From Catenulispora sp. GP43 (GTDB taxonomy: Bacteria > Actinomycetota > Actinomycetes > Streptomycetales > Catenulisporaceae), in NCBI RefSeq assembly GCF_041260665.1, contig NZ_JBGCCT010000027.1:62001-126000 (forward strand): a DNA stretch of 64,000 nt, in the 5' to 3' direction. Shown one piece after another: positions 17,958-27,516 of this stretch. The position numbers and the translations under genes are program-made. The notes beneath the pieces are model-generated. The model was given only the letters and a program-made list of their open reading frames with translations. It ran no database searches and was not told where the DNA came from. How positions within the stretch are numbered: the first letter of the stretch is position 1; every line of letters starts with the position of its first letter.

Positions 17958-18989
17958 TCAGGGGTTGCGCCCCGTTTGAGCAGGGACGGCGTCCTCGACG
18001 CCGCTGCTCCCGGAGGCCGCGGGCAGGCCGACCTTCACCCCGGCCTCGTCGAAGGCCGCGAGCAGCCGGTACCGCAGCTCCCGCGCGACCTCGGAGCTGG
18101 TGCGCGGGGCGGTGCGCATGCTGACGCGCATCATCATGTGGTCGCCCTCGATGGACTCGATGCCCGCGATGGTCGGCGCCTCGGACAGGAAGCTGGCCTT
18201 CCACATCGGGTCCTCGAACAGCTGGTGCGCGGTCTCGACCATGATGTCGCTGACCCGCGAGGGGTTCTCGGTGTACGAGACCGGGACGTCCACGATGGCG
18301 CGCGCGTGCCCCTGCGACTGGTTGCCGACCCGCTTGATGGTGCCGTTGCGCACGTACCAGACCACGCCGTCGGGGTCGCGCAGCTGCGTGATCCGCAGGC
18401 CCACGTCCTCCACGGTGCCCTTGGCGACGCCGGCGTCGATGAAGTCGCCGACCCCGTACTGGTCCTCCATGATCATGAAGATCCCGGCCAGCAGGTCGGT
18501 CACCACGTCGCGGGCGCCGAAGCCGACCGCCACCGACAGGCCGCCGACCGAGGCCAGCAGCGGCCCGGTGGGGATGTGCAGCTGTTGGACGATCATCAGC
18601 GTCGCGATGATCATGATGGTCACGCTGGCGATGCTGCCCAGGACGCCGCCGAGGGCGCGGGTGCGCTGCATCCGCCGCTCGGCGCCCATGAGGAGCCCGG
18701 ACTCCAGGAACCGCCCCGGCTTGGACTCGGCGCGCATCGCGGCCTTCTCGATGGTCCGGCGGATGAAGGTCCGGGTGACCTTCCGCAGGATCATCGCCAC
18801 GACGATGATCGACACGATCGTGATCGTGTCGGAGACGATGACGCTGGTGTGGTTGCTGAACCAGTTGCCCACGTGTTCCGCCTTCGTGCTCAGCGACCCG
18901 GTCGGATCGGTCGACGGAGCGCTGGAGGAGCCGGCACCGGGCGTGGACGGCGGCTTGTGCGCTGCGGCGAGGATGGAAGCTGCGGACAC
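17958..18989 (-). CDS. Mechanosensitive ion channel family protein (MscS-like)
   Basis: A 343-residue MscS-type channel. Three or four hydrophobic helices lie between about 50 and 190. The pore-lining helix region GPLLASVGGLSVAVGFGARDVVTDLLAGIFMI near 148-180 is followed by the beta domain (EDQYGVGDFIDAG) and the alpha/beta C-terminal domain. It opens under membrane tension to release solutes during osmotic downshift. It is a lone gene 80 bp downstream of the divergent ABC operon start region; no regulatory site was recognised. Confidence 0.93.
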   Translation of the reverse strand: MSAASILAAAHKPPSTPGAGSSSAPSTDPTGSLSTKAEHVGNWFSNHTSVIVSDTITIVSIIVVAMILRKVTRTFIRRTIEKAAMRAESKPGRFLESGLLMGAERRMQRTRALGGVLGSIASVTIMIIATLMIVQQLHIPTGPLLASVGGLSVAVGFGARDVVTDLLAGIFMIMEDQYGVGDFIDAGVAKGTVEDVGLRITQLRDPDGVVWYVRNGTIKRVGNQSQGHARAIVDVPVSYTENPSRVSDIMVETAHQLFEDPMWKASFLSEAPTIAGIESIEGDHMMMRVSMRTAPRTSSEVARELRYRLLAAFDEAGVKVGLPAASGSSGVEDAVPAQTGRNP

Positions 18990-19042
18990 TTGGTTCAGGG
19001 CCTCACGGGGTCATCAAGAAGACGTATGAAAACATCGCCAGA

Positions 19043-19972
19043 TTAGAGGATCCGCGCGGCCGGAAAAACTTCGCTCGCGATGAGCTCCAGCTGGTCCAGG
19101 TCGTCGAGGTCGAAAGTGCGCAGGTAGACGCGCCGGGTTCCGATCGCGTGATATTCGCCAAGTTTTTCGAGAAGTCGACCCGGCGTCAGCCGCAGCACCA
19201 TCTGGTTCGCCGCGGTCTTGCGCGCTATCGCCTCGGCGCGCCGCTCGATCTCCGCGTCGGTCCGTCCGCAGGCCACGACCATGGTCACCGACAGAGTCAG
19301 GGTGTCCGGATCGCGCCCGACCGCCTCGCAGGCTTCCCGCACCCGGACATAGCTGTCCGCGACCTGGTCCGAGGGCCGGAAGTTCGAGTTGTACTCCGAG
19401 GCGTAGGTCGCGGCCAGGCGCGGCGTCCGCTGCGGACCCCGGCCGCCGACGATGATCGGCGGATGCGGGCTCTGCGCGGGCTTGGGGAGCGCGGGGGAGT
19501 CGGTGAGCTCGTAGTGCTCGCCCTTGAACGAGTACCTCTGCCCGGCCGGCGTGCTCCAGAGCCCCTTGACGATCTGGAGCTGCTCCTCGAGCAGGTCGAA
19601 CCTGCGGTCCGGGAACGGGATCCCGTACGCGGCGTGCTCGGCCGCGTCCCAGCCGGTGCCCAGGCCCAGCTCGACCCGGCCGCCGGACATCTGGTCCACC
19701 TGCGCCACCTGGATCGCCAGCGGCCCCGGGAGGCGGAACGTCACCGGCGTCACGAGCGAGCCCAGGCGTATGCGCCGCGTCTCCCGTGCGAGTCCGGCCA
19801 GCGTCGTCCAGCAGTCGGTGGGACCCGGCAGCCCGTCCGCGACTCCGCCGGCCCGGTAGTGGTCGGAGCGGAAGAAGCCGTCGTAGCCGAGGTCTTCGGC
19901 GGCGCGGGCGACCCGCAGCAGGGTGTCGTAGGAGGCACCCTGCTGCGGTTCCGTGAGTACTCGAAGATCCAT
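19043..19972 (-). CDS. LLM class F420-dependent oxidoreductase (TIGR03560-like)
   Basis: A 309-residue luciferase-like TIM-barrel enzyme. Segments typical of F420-dependent members are GYDGFFRSDHYR (near 32-43), the VDQMSGGRVELGLGTGW block (near 92-108) and HPPIIVGGRGPQRTPRLAA (near 168-186). Hydride transfer uses reduced F420 on an unknown substrate. The ATG at 19972 lies just 5 bp after the stop of the prolyl oligopeptidase gene, so the two are cotranscribed. Confidence 0.9.
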   Translation of the reverse strand: MDLRVLTEPQQGASYDTLLRVARAAEDLGYDGFFRSDHYRAGGVADGLPGPTDCWTTLAGLARETRRIRLGSLVTPVTFRLPGPLAIQVAQVDQMSGGRVELGLGTGWDAAEHAAYGIPFPDRRFDLLEEQLQIVKGLWSTPAGQRYSFKGEHYELTDSPALPKPAQSPHPPIIVGGRGPQRTPRLAATYASEYNSNFRPSDQVADSYVRVREACEAVGRDPDTLTLSVTMVVACGRTDAEIERRAEAIARKTAANQMVLRLTPGRLLEKLGEYHAIGTRRVYLRTFDLDDLDQLELIASEVFPAARIL

Positions 19973-19977
19973 AAGGG

Positions 19978-22137
19978 TCAGACTGGCACGCCGGTCGGCG
20001 TCACTTCCAGTCCCAGCTCCGCGGCCATGAAGCCCCACATATCGGCGTATACCCCCACGGTTTTGGAGACGCTGCGGGCGGCGTGTCCGGCCTCGCGCTC
20101 CGCGCGGAACAGCACCGGCTTCTCGGCGATCGGCGCCGAGGTGGCGTGCTGGAGGGCGGCGGCGAGCTTGCGGGCGTGCAGCGGGTCGACGCGGCTGTCG
20201 CTGTCGAAGACGGCGAACAGCGTGGCCGGGTACGCGGTGCCCTCGTGCACGTTGTGATACGGGGAGTAGGCGATCAGCCACCCGAACTGCTCGGGGTCCT
20301 CGACCGTGCCGTACTCCTCGTTCCACGTGACGCCGAGGCCGTGCTGCTCGTAGCGGATCATGTCCAGCAGCGGCGCCCAGCACAGCACGGCCGCGTACTT
20401 CTCAGGGTGCTGGGTCAGCGCCACGCCGACCAGCAGCCCGCCGTTGGAGCCGCCGAAGATCCCGAGCTGCGCGCGCGTGGTGACGCCGTCGTCGACCAGC
20501 CAGTCGCCGGCGGCGTGGAAGTCGTCGTAGACGTTCTGCTTGTTCTCCATCATCCCGGCGCGGTGCCACTCCTCGCCCTCCTCGGAGCCGCCGCGCAGGT
20601 TCGCGACCGCGTAGGCGCCGCCGGCCTCGACCCAGGCCAGGATCCGCGGGCTGTAGACCGGGGTCATGGAGATGTTGAAGCCGCCGTAGCCGTAGAGGAT
20701 GGTCGGCTTCGGGCCCGTGGCGCCCTCTGCGCCCTCTGCAGCCCCTGCGTCGTCCTGGCCGGCTTCGATGACGAACATCCGGATCGCGGTGCCGTCCTTG
20801 GACGTGTACGTGACCTGCCGCGTGCGGACCTGCGGGAGCTCGACCTCGGCCGGCGGCCGCTCCCACAGGGTGGTCAGGCCGGCGCGGGCGTCGAAGTGGT
20901 GGATCTGCAGCGGGGTGGTGTAGTCGGTGTAGCCGAACCAGAGCTCGTGCCCGCCCCCGGGGCGGGTGGTCAGCCCGGCCAGCGTGCCCAGGCCCGGCAG
21001 CGGGATCTCGCCGACCTTCTCGCCGGTGCGGGCGTCGTGCAGCGCCAGCTCGCCGACCGCGTGCCGGGTGCGGGCCACGGCCAGCAGCGGCCGTTCCAAT
21101 TCTGGGCCGTCCAGCAGCGCGAAGGAGTTCAGAACCGCGTCCGGGTCCTCGGGGACCAGGTCGCGCCAGTTCTCGTAGGCGAGCTCGCCGGCCGGGGCCA
21201 CGCAGATCCGGCCGCGCGGGGCGTCCCGGTCGGTCCACAGCAGGACGCTGCCGGTCAGCGGGGAGTCGGCGTCGCAGATCTCGACCGAGGTCAGGTTGTC
21301 CTGGCCGACCTGGACCGGGACCAGTTCGGGGCACTCGTGGGAGCTCGCGGCCAGGTCGGCGACGTACACGTCGTTGCGCGGCGCGGTCCCGGCGTGGGTG
21401 TCGATCTCCAGCCAGCGGCCGTCGCGGGTCACCGAGACCCCGTAATAGCTGGTCTTCGGTTTGCCGGCGCCGAAGATCTCGACGTCCTCGACGTCCGGGT
21501 CGGTCCCCACCTTGTGCAGCTGCACGCGCCGGTGGAACTGCTCTTCCCCTTCGGGAACGGTGTCGGGGTGCGGCTTGCGGACGTAGTAGTAGGCCTCGCC
21601 GCCGGGCAGCCAGGCCACCGGGGTGTACCGCGCGCGGGTGATCGGGCCCTCGATGCGGTCCAGGGTGTCGACGTCGATCACGTAGAGGACGGACTCCTCG
21701 GTCCCGGCCTCCGAGACCAGGTAGGCCAGGCGGTCGCCCTCCTTCGACGGCTGCCAGCCGTCCAGGGTCGTGGTGCCGGACGGATCGAGCGCCACCGGGT
21801 CGAGCAGCACCCGCTCGGTGCCGTCGGCCTCGATCACGAGCAGCACCGCGTGCTCCTGGCTCGGCAGCCGCCGCGTCAGGAAGCGGCGTCCGCCGCGCCA
21901 CGTCGGCGCCGAGACGTCGCCGGTGCCCATCAGCGCGGCCAGCCGCGCGGCGAATCCGGAGGTGGCCGGCCAGCCCGCGCGGGCCTCGGCCAGCAGGGAG
22001 TCCTGGGCCGCGCCCCAGGCTTCGGTCCGCGGGTCCTTCGGGTCCTCCAGCCAGCGGTAAGGATCGGGGACGTCGCGGCCATGCAGGTGATCGGCCACAG
22101 TGAGACGTTCGGCCTGCGGGTATGCAAAGGACGACAT
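19978..22137 (-). CDS. Prolyl oligopeptidase family serine peptidase (S9A)
   Basis: A 719-residue peptidase. The N-terminal part (about 70-430) forms the beta propeller and the C-terminal part the alpha/beta hydrolase. The nucleophile is Ser564 in GGSNGGLLV, the Asp is in DSRVDPLHARK (near 650) and the His in EREAGHAA (near 690). The YGYGGFNISMTP and RGGSEEGEEWH segments match S9A enzymes. No signal peptide is seen, so it is probably cytoplasmic and cleaves short Pro-containing peptides. The F420 enzyme gene follows directly. Confidence 0.94.
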   Translation of the reverse strand: MSSFAYPQAERLTVADHLHGRDVPDPYRWLEDPKDPRTEAWGAAQDSLLAEARAGWPATSGFAARLAALMGTGDVSAPTWRGGRRFLTRRLPSQEHAVLLVIEADGTERVLLDPVALDPSGTTTLDGWQPSKEGDRLAYLVSEAGTEESVLYVIDVDTLDRIEGPITRARYTPVAWLPGGEAYYYVRKPHPDTVPEGEEQFHRRVQLHKVGTDPDVEDVEIFGAGKPKTSYYGVSVTRDGRWLEIDTHAGTAPRNDVYVADLAASSHECPELVPVQVGQDNLTSVEICDADSPLTGSVLLWTDRDAPRGRICVAPAGELAYENWRDLVPEDPDAVLNSFALLDGPELERPLLAVARTRHAVGELALHDARTGEKVGEIPLPGLGTLAGLTTRPGGGHELWFGYTDYTTPLQIHHFDARAGLTTLWERPPAEVELPQVRTRQVTYTSKDGTAIRMFVIEAGQDDAGAAEGAEGATGPKPTILYGYGGFNISMTPVYSPRILAWVEAGGAYAVANLRGGSEEGEEWHRAGMMENKQNVYDDFHAAGDWLVDDGVTTRAQLGIFGGSNGGLLVGVALTQHPEKYAAVLCWAPLLDMIRYEQHGLGVTWNEEYGTVEDPEQFGWLIAYSPYHNVHEGTAYPATLFAVFDSDSRVDPLHARKLAAALQHATSAPIAEKPVLFRAEREAGHAARSVSKTVGVYADMWGFMAAELGLEVTPTGVPV

Positions 22138-22400
22138 GCCTCAGAAGACTATGTGTTGTGGACGATCTGCGTTAACCCTCTCGTGACACATGATTTTGAA
22201 GATGTGCGTGAAATCTGGTAGCGCGGGAACCACAACAGCGGACAGACTGGATCTACCCGTGAACCGATCCGCGGATACGCACTCCGACGTGCGCTGATGT
22301 GTCAGCTGAGGCATCGGCCGCCCGCCGGGTGCGCTGTAAGCGGGCCGGGAACGTTAGCTCCGGCGCGAGCCACGCGTCGGACTCGGTCAGGAGGCCACCA
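22138..22400. other. Long divergent intergenic region before the HNH gene
   Basis: These 263 bp separate the divergent prolyl oligopeptidase and HNH nuclease genes. They hold both promoters and a perfect 10-bp palindrome ATCCGCGGAT (22267-22276). The first half is less GC-rich than its surroundings. Several short complementary words in the second half suggest a folded 5' leader on the HNH transcript, but no known riboswitch was recognised. Confidence 0.35.
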
Positions 22401-22943
22401 GTGCCGCACGCACTTCTTTTGAACGCTTCGTATGAGCCGTTATGCGTCGTGAGCCAACGCCGCGCAGTGGTTCTGATCCTCAGCGACAAGGCCGTCACCC
22501 TTGAGGGATCCGGCGACCTGCTCCACGCGGCCACCTGGTCGATGCCCGCGCCCTCGGTGATCCGGCTCACCCGCTACATCAGGGTGCCGAACCGCCGGGC
22601 GGTGCCCCTGACACGCCGTGCCATCTTCGCTCGCGACGGCGGCCGGTGTGTCTACTGCGACGCGCCCGCGACCAGCATCGACCATGTGATCCCGCGTTCG
22701 CGCGGCGGACAGCACGCCTGGGACAACGTCGTCTCGGCCTGCCGCCGCTGCAACCACGTGAAGGCGGACCGTCCGCTGCCGGACCTGGGGTGGCGCATGC
22801 GCCGGGCCCCGGCACAGCCGGCCGGTTCGGCTTGGCGGATCTTGTCCTCAGGAAGACAGGACCCGCGCTGGTCGCCTTATCTGGAGGCGTACGGCGGGGA
22901 GCCTAAAGGGCTCGGGGTGGACGGAGCCTTCGCGGCCGCCTGA
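22401..22943 (+). CDS. HNH endonuclease
   Basis: A 180-residue protein with an HNH domain at about 70-125. Zinc ligands Cys83/Cys86 and Cys114/Cys117 frame the catalytic Asp94-His95 pair, with Asn109 and Asn118 completing the HNH pattern. The first 60 residues (PHALLLNASYEPLCVVSQRR) are typical of a chromosomal actinobacterial HNH family whose role is unknown, and it is not obviously a phage or homing enzyme. The GTG at 22401 is chosen for the GGAGG ribosome site 10 bp upstream. A strong terminator follows. Confidence 0.9.
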   Translation: MPHALLLNASYEPLCVVSQRRAVVLILSDKAVTLEGSGDLLHAATWSMPAPSVIRLTRYIRVPNRRAVPLTRRAIFARDGGRCVYCDAPATSIDHVIPRSRGGQHAWDNVVSACRRCNHVKADRPLPDLGWRMRRAPAQPAGSAWRILSSGRQDPRWSPYLEAYGGEPKGLGVDGAFAAA

Positions 22944-22993
22944 CCTGAATCTCTTTGAGCACCGACCCGCGAATTGCAGTACAGAAAGCCAGA

Positions 22994-23029
22994 GGCCGCT
23001 CCCGGTTCGCCGGGGGCGGCCCCTGCTTT
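22994..23029 (+). terminator. Rho-independent terminator after the HNH gene
   Basis: GGCCGCTCCCGG pairs with CCGGGGGCGGCC across a TTCG tetraloop, with one G-T wobble, and a T-run (23026-23029) follows shortly. It separates the HNH gene from the DUF5130 pair. Confidence 0.85.
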
Positions 23030-23063
23030 TCAGGCGTGAGGCCACGTCAGATACCGTGGAGAC

Positions 23064-23477
23064 GTGAAACCACCGACCACCCCCGAAGCGCGGACGCGCC
23101 GGGCGTTGCGTACGGCGACCCTCGGCTCGCTGGCGGCGGTGCCCCTGCTGCTGGCGTCCCCGGCGTTCGCCCTGCACAGGGACGCGGGCGACGACCCGGG
23201 CCCCGGCATGTCCGCCGTCGCCACCATCCTCGTGTACATCGGCATCCCGGCTGCGATCTTCTGCATCATCGCGCTGCTGGTGCTCGCCCCGTCGATCGCC
23301 CGCGGCAACCGCTACCGGCCGCACCAGCTCAGCTGGTGGGCCGCGCCGGTCTGGTTCGGCGGCCCGCGCGACGAGCACGGCGAGGCCGCCGGCCGCGCGC
23401 TGACCGGGACCTCGCTGAAGGAGCTCACGGCCTACTCCGAGGCCCAGACCGAGGGAGGCGCCAGTGCCCGCTGGTGA
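23064..23477 (+). CDS. Small membrane protein of unknown function upstream of DUF5130
   Basis: A 137-residue protein with an N-terminal signal or anchor (about 14-33, ending near SPAFA), then one strong membrane helix (about 51-75) and a soluble C-terminal tail of about 60 residues. It resembles small actinobacterial membrane proteins found next to DUF5130 genes. The GTG at 23064 is the only reasonable start. Its end overlaps the next gene by 14 bp, so the two are coupled and may work together at the membrane. Confidence 0.75.
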   Translation: MKPPTTPEARTRRALRTATLGSLAAVPLLLASPAFALHRDAGDDPGPGMSAVATILVYIGIPAAIFCIIALLVLAPSIARGNRYRPHQLSWWAAPVWFGGPRDEHGEAAGRALTGTSLKELTAYSEAQTEGGASARW

Positions 23478-23853
23478 CGCTTTCAGCGCCCGTCAGGAGC
23501 AGGACATCGCCAAGGCGATCGCCACCGCCGAGCAGCAGACCGGCCTGAAGTTCTCGGTCTACGTCGGCTCCGTCGAGGGCGACCTGCACGCCCAGTCGGT
23601 GCGGCTGCACCGGCAGCTGGCCGAGGCCGACCGCTCCGTGCTGGTCGTCGTCGACCCGCGCCGCAACCAGCTGCAGATCGTCACCGGCGTGGACGCCAAG
23701 CGCCGTGTCGACGATCGCGCGGCCGGCCTGGCCGCGGCCGCCATGGCCTCCACGTTCGCCCTCGGCGACCTGGCCGGCGGGATCGTCAACGGCCTGGGCT
23801 CGCTGATGGAGCACGCGATGAAGGCCCCGGTGCTGCACGCCGGGCAGCCGTAA
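23464..23853 (+). CDS. DUF5130 family protein (TPM-like fold)
   Basis: A 129-residue soluble protein that matches DUF5130. The pattern FSARQEQDIAKAIATAEQQTGLKFSVYVG and VLVVVDPRRNQLQIVTG resembles the TPM_phosphatase (Psb32) fold, in which the strand-helix order and VDPR motif are conserved. Function is unknown. It starts at GTG 23464 inside the end of the upstream membrane protein gene. A 15-bp hairpin follows. Confidence 0.82.
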   Translation: MPAGDAFSARQEQDIAKAIATAEQQTGLKFSVYVGSVEGDLHAQSVRLHRQLAEADRSVLVVVDPRRNQLQIVTGVDAKRRVDDRAAGLAAAAMASTFALGDLAGGIVNGLGSLMEHAMKAPVLHAGQP

Positions 23854-23874
23854 CCGCAGGAACCACCGCACAGC

Positions 23875-23909
23875 GAAGCGGCCCGGGCGATGTCCGCCCG
23901 GGCCGCTTC
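23875..23909. terminator. Bidirectional hairpin between DUF5130 and pepN
   Basis: GAAGCGGCCCGGGCG and its exact complement form a 15-bp stem with a 5-nt loop. It lies between two convergent genes and can terminate both. The right arm runs into TCAGTCTTT, which gives a short T-rich tail on the plus strand. Confidence 0.85.
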
Positions 23910-23964
23910 AGTCTTTCCGACCCGGTCCGGCCTCTCGTCCCCGAGATGCCGGACCGGTCTGTTC

Positions 23965-26541
23965 TCAGGCCGCGGAGCGGTCCTTCTCCTGCGCCTTCAG
24001 GCAGCGCCCGACGGTGTCCGCGGACTCCACGACCAGCCGCCGCAGCGCCGGGACCGGCTGCGCCGAGTCCAGGAACGCCTGCGTGGCCTCCAGCGTGCCC
24101 TGCTCGATCACGAACGTCGGGTACAGGCCGGTCGCGATCTGCGTGGCGATCTCGTGGGTGCGGGAGTCCCAGGCGCCCTCGACCGAGGCGAAGTACTTCG
24201 CGACGTAGGGCTTCAGCAGTTCCTCGCGCTTGTCGGCCGGGACCGACTGGAAGCCGCCGATGACCGAGGCCACGGTGTGGTTGGCCAGGGTGTCCCCGTC
24301 CACCACCGATGCCCACGCCTCGGCCTTGGCCTCGGCGGTCGGCCGGGCGGCGCGGGCCTGGAGGGCGTAGCGCTCGCCGGTGGCGGTCTTGTCGCGCTCC
24401 AGCTCGGCCTCGATCTCCGGGACGTCCGCCTTGCCGCCGACCACCAGGGCCATCAGCAGGGTCCAGCGCAGCTCGGTGTCGACCGTCAGGCCCTCCAGGG
24501 TCTGGGAGCCGTCCAGCAGGGCGGCCACGTAGGCCAGCTGCTCGTCGGTCAGCGCGGCGCCGGCGAAGGAGCGGACCCAGGCGAGCTGGAAGTCCGAGCC
24601 GGGCTCGGCGGCCTTCAGGTGCTCCCAGGAGGCGTCGGCCAGCAGCGCCTGGCCGGTCGGGCGCCACGCCGGGTCGGCGAACAGCTCCACCGCGGACTTG
24701 GCCTGCCGCTGCAGCAGCTGCGCCACGCCGATGTCGGACTCCCGGCCGATGCCACTCAACACCAGCTTGAGGTAGTCGCGCGCGGCCAGCTCGGCGTTGC
24801 GCAGCATGTCCCAGGCAGCGCCCCAGCACAGGGTCCGCGGCAGGGACTCGGCGAAATCACCGACATGGTCCACCAGCGTCGCCATCGAATGCTCGTCCAG
24901 GCGGATCTTGGCGTAGGTGAGGTCGTCGTCGTTGAGCAGCACCAGCGCCGGGCGGGCCTTGCCGACCAGGTCGGCCACGTCGGTGCGGGCGCCGGTGACG
25001 TCCAGCTCCACCCGGTCGGTACGCACCAGCGCGCCCTCGACCATGTTGTACAAACCGATCGCCAAACGGTGCGGACGCAGCGTCGGGAACTGCTCGGAGA
25101 AGCCCTCCTGCTCAACGGCGAAGGAGGTGAAGTTGCCCGCGTCATCGACCTCATACACCGGCCGCAGCGTGTTCGGACCGGCGGTCTCCAGCCAAGCCTT
25201 CGCCCACTCCTTCAGGTCGCGCCCGGAGGTCTCCTCCAGCGCGCCGAGCAGGTCGGCCAGGGTGGTGTTGCCCCACTCGTGGCGGTTGAAGTAGGCGCGG
25301 ACGCCCTCGAAGAAGTGGTCGTCGCCGACCCAGGCCACCAGCTGCTTCAGGACCGAGGCGCCCTTGGCGTACGTGATGCCGTCGAAGTTGACCATCACAT
25401 CCTCGAGGTCGCTGATCTCCGCGACGATCGGGTGCGTGCTGGGCAGCTGGTCCTGGCGGTAGCCCCAGGACTTCTCGCCGTTGGCGAAGGTGGTCCAGGC
25501 GTCCTTGAAGCGGGTCGCGGCGGACTGCGCGTAGAACGAGGTGAAGGTGGCGAACGACTCGTTCAGCCACAGGTCGTTCCACCACTGCATGGTGACCAGG
25601 TCACCGAACCACATGTGGGCCATCTCATGCAGGATGACCTCGGCGCGCTGCTCGTAGGCGGCGTCGGTGACCTTCGACCGGAAGATCATCTCCTCGCGGA
25701 AGGTGACACAGCCCGCGTTCTCCATCGCGCCGGCGTTGAACTCCGGCACGAACAGCTGGTCGTACTTCGCGAACGGGTAGTCGCGGTCGAACTTCTCGGT
25801 GAAGAAGTCGAAGCCCTGCCGGGTGACCTCGAAGATCTCCTCCGGACGCAGGTACTCGGCCAGCGAGGTCCGCACCGCCACCGCCAGCGGGATCTTCTGC
25901 CCGCGCTTGGTGGTGTGCTCCGAGCGCGCGACGTGGTACTTCCCGCCGACCAGCGCGGTGATGTACGACGAGATCCGCGGGGTCGGCTCGAAGACCCACA
26001 CGGCCGTGCCGTCCCCGTTCGGCTCGGCGGCCGGGGTGGGGGAGTTGGAGAAGATCTGCCAGGAGTCCGGGCCCTGGACGGTGAAGGCGAAGGTGGCCTT
26101 CAGGTCGGGCTGCTCGAACGCGGCGAACACCCGTCGCGAGTCCGGGACCTCGAACTGCGTGTACAGATAGGCCTCGCCGTCCACCGGGTCGATCATCCGG
26201 TGCAGACCCTCGCCGGTGTTCATGTAGGCGCAGTCGGCGACGACCCGCAGCTCGTTGTCCGCCTGGAGGTTCGCCAGCGTGATCCGGCTGTCCTTGAAGG
26301 CCTCGGCCGGGTCCACCGCCTTCCCGTTCAGCGTGATCTCCCGCACTCCGGGGGCGATCAGGTCGATGAACGTGGACGCGCCCGGGGTGTTCGCCCGGAA
26401 CCGCACCGTCGTGGCCGATGGGTAGGTCTTCGCCTCCGGATCGGAGGCGTTCGACCAGTCCAGGCTCACCTCGTAGGACTGGACGTCCAGCAGCGCCGCG
26501 CGCTCCTGGGCTTCTTCGCGGGTCAGATTAGTACCGGGCAC
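23965..26541 (-). CDS. pepN: Aminopeptidase N (M1 metallopeptidase)
   Basis: An 858-residue cytoplasmic M1 aminopeptidase. The substrate-anchoring GAMEN motif is at 271-275, the zinc motif HEMAH at 305-309 and the third ligand Glu328 in WLNE. The C-terminal ERAP1-like helical domain fills the last 350 residues. The GTG at 26541 gives the usual actinobacterial start PGTNLTREEAQ; an upstream in-frame ATG would add 18 basic residues and is less likely. It removes N-terminal residues from peptides, a late step of protein turnover. Confidence 0.95.
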   Translation of the reverse strand: MPGTNLTREEAQERAALLDVQSYEVSLDWSNASDPEAKTYPSATTVRFRANTPGASTFIDLIAPGVREITLNGKAVDPAEAFKDSRITLANLQADNELRVVADCAYMNTGEGLHRMIDPVDGEAYLYTQFEVPDSRRVFAAFEQPDLKATFAFTVQGPDSWQIFSNSPTPAAEPNGDGTAVWVFEPTPRISSYITALVGGKYHVARSEHTTKRGQKIPLAVAVRTSLAEYLRPEEIFEVTRQGFDFFTEKFDRDYPFAKYDQLFVPEFNAGAMENAGCVTFREEMIFRSKVTDAAYEQRAEVILHEMAHMWFGDLVTMQWWNDLWLNESFATFTSFYAQSAATRFKDAWTTFANGEKSWGYRQDQLPSTHPIVAEISDLEDVMVNFDGITYAKGASVLKQLVAWVGDDHFFEGVRAYFNRHEWGNTTLADLLGALEETSGRDLKEWAKAWLETAGPNTLRPVYEVDDAGNFTSFAVEQEGFSEQFPTLRPHRLAIGLYNMVEGALVRTDRVELDVTGARTDVADLVGKARPALVLLNDDDLTYAKIRLDEHSMATLVDHVGDFAESLPRTLCWGAAWDMLRNAELAARDYLKLVLSGIGRESDIGVAQLLQRQAKSAVELFADPAWRPTGQALLADASWEHLKAAEPGSDFQLAWVRSFAGAALTDEQLAYVAALLDGSQTLEGLTVDTELRWTLLMALVVGGKADVPEIEAELERDKTATGERYALQARAARPTAEAKAEAWASVVDGDTLANHTVASVIGGFQSVPADKREELLKPYVAKYFASVEGAWDSRTHEIATQIATGLYPTFVIEQGTLEATQAFLDSAQPVPALRRLVVESADTVGRCLKAQEKDRSAA

Positions 26542-26654
26542 CCTTGCACGGCTCCTTGTCGCTTTGAATCGAGTTGTCGCCATCGATCCTTGCACGATCG
26601 CCCTGGCGGGCGCCTCCGGGATTAGCCGCAGGTCCGATGGTGTTGGGTTGGGGC

Positions 26655-27290
26655 ATGAGCTCTCCTACCCCCGAAACGGCGGTCCCGCGCGCCGTGGCCG
26701 ACTTCTGGTTCGACCCGCTGTGCCCCTGGGCCTGGATGACGTCCCGCTGGATGCTGGAGGTCGAGAAGACCCGTCCGGTGGACGTGCGCTGGCACGTCAT
26801 GTCGCTGTCGGTGCTCAACGAGCACCGCGAGGACCTGCCGGAGAAGTACCGCGACCTGATGGACGCAGGTTGGGGCCCAGTCCGCGTGGTGACGGCCGCG
26901 CAGCAGGAGCACGGTGACGAGTACGTGCTGCCGCTGTACACGGCGCTGGGCACCCGGCACCACCCCGGCGGTCGCGAGTACACCCGCGAGGTGATCATCG
27001 AGGCGCTGGAGGAGGTCGGCCTGCCGGCCTCGCTGGCCGACGCCGCCGACACCGACCGCTACGACGAGGCGCTGCGCAAGTCGCACTCCGAGGGCATAAC
27101 CCTGGTCGGCCAGGACGTCGGCACCCCAGTGGTGGCGGTGAACGGCGTGGCCTTCTTCGGCCCGGTCGTGACCCCGGCGCCGAAGGGCGAGGACGCGGGC
27201 AAGCTGTGGGACGGTTGCGTGCTGGTGGCGTCCACGCCCGGGTTCTTCGAGCTCAAGCGGACCCGGACTCAGGACCCGATCTTCGACTGA
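26655..27290 (+). CDS. DsbA-family mycothiol-dependent nitroreductase/oxidoreductase (Rv2466c-like)
   Basis: A 211-residue thioredoxin-fold protein with the active site Cys23-Pro-Trp-Ala-Trp, the motif of the mycothiol-linked reductase Rv2466c. The missing second Cys fits a monothiol mechanism with mycothiol. A helical insertion covers about 60-150, and the cis-Pro loop is GTPVVAVNG. The ATG at 26655 is chosen because upstream frame residues are not conserved-looking. It diverges from pepN across 113 bp. Confidence 0.85.
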   Translation: MSSPTPETAVPRAVADFWFDPLCPWAWMTSRWMLEVEKTRPVDVRWHVMSLSVLNEHREDLPEKYRDLMDAGWGPVRVVTAAQQEHGDEYVLPLYTALGTRHHPGGREYTREVIIEALEEVGLPASLADAADTDRYDEALRKSHSEGITLVGQDVGTPVVAVNGVAFFGPVVTPAPKGEDAGKLWDGCVLVASTPGFFELKRTRTQDPIFD

Positions 27291-27433
27291 GCGGGACACG
27301 CTATAGAGGTGTGCTCAGGCGGGGACCGCTAATACGGTCCCCGTCCCTGTCGCTGTCCCTGTCGCCGTCCGCTCAGCGCGGAAAGCGTCAGGACTGAGGG
27401 ACTACCGCAGTGCTAACCTGCTGTCGCGAGGAC

Positions 27434-27507
27434 CGGGATGTGGCGCAGCTTGGTAGCGCGCGTGCTTTGGGGGCACGATGTCGCAGGTTCAAATCCTGTC
27501 ATCCCGA
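27434..27507 (+). tRNA. tRNA-Pro (TGG)
   Basis: A 74-nt cloverleaf. Acceptor arms CGGGATG and CATCCCG pair fully, the anticodon stem CGTGC/GCACG encloses TTTGGGG (anticodon TGG), and the T arm is GCAGG-TTCAAAT-CCTGT. CCA is not encoded. A hairpin follows at 27517-27549. Confidence 0.96.
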
Positions 27508-27516
27508 CATGACGCA

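Noticed and set aside
22401-22943. HNH gene as a sign of a prophage or intein
   Set aside because: No phage genes, integrase or terminase lie nearby, and the protein belongs to a common chromosomal actinobacterial type.
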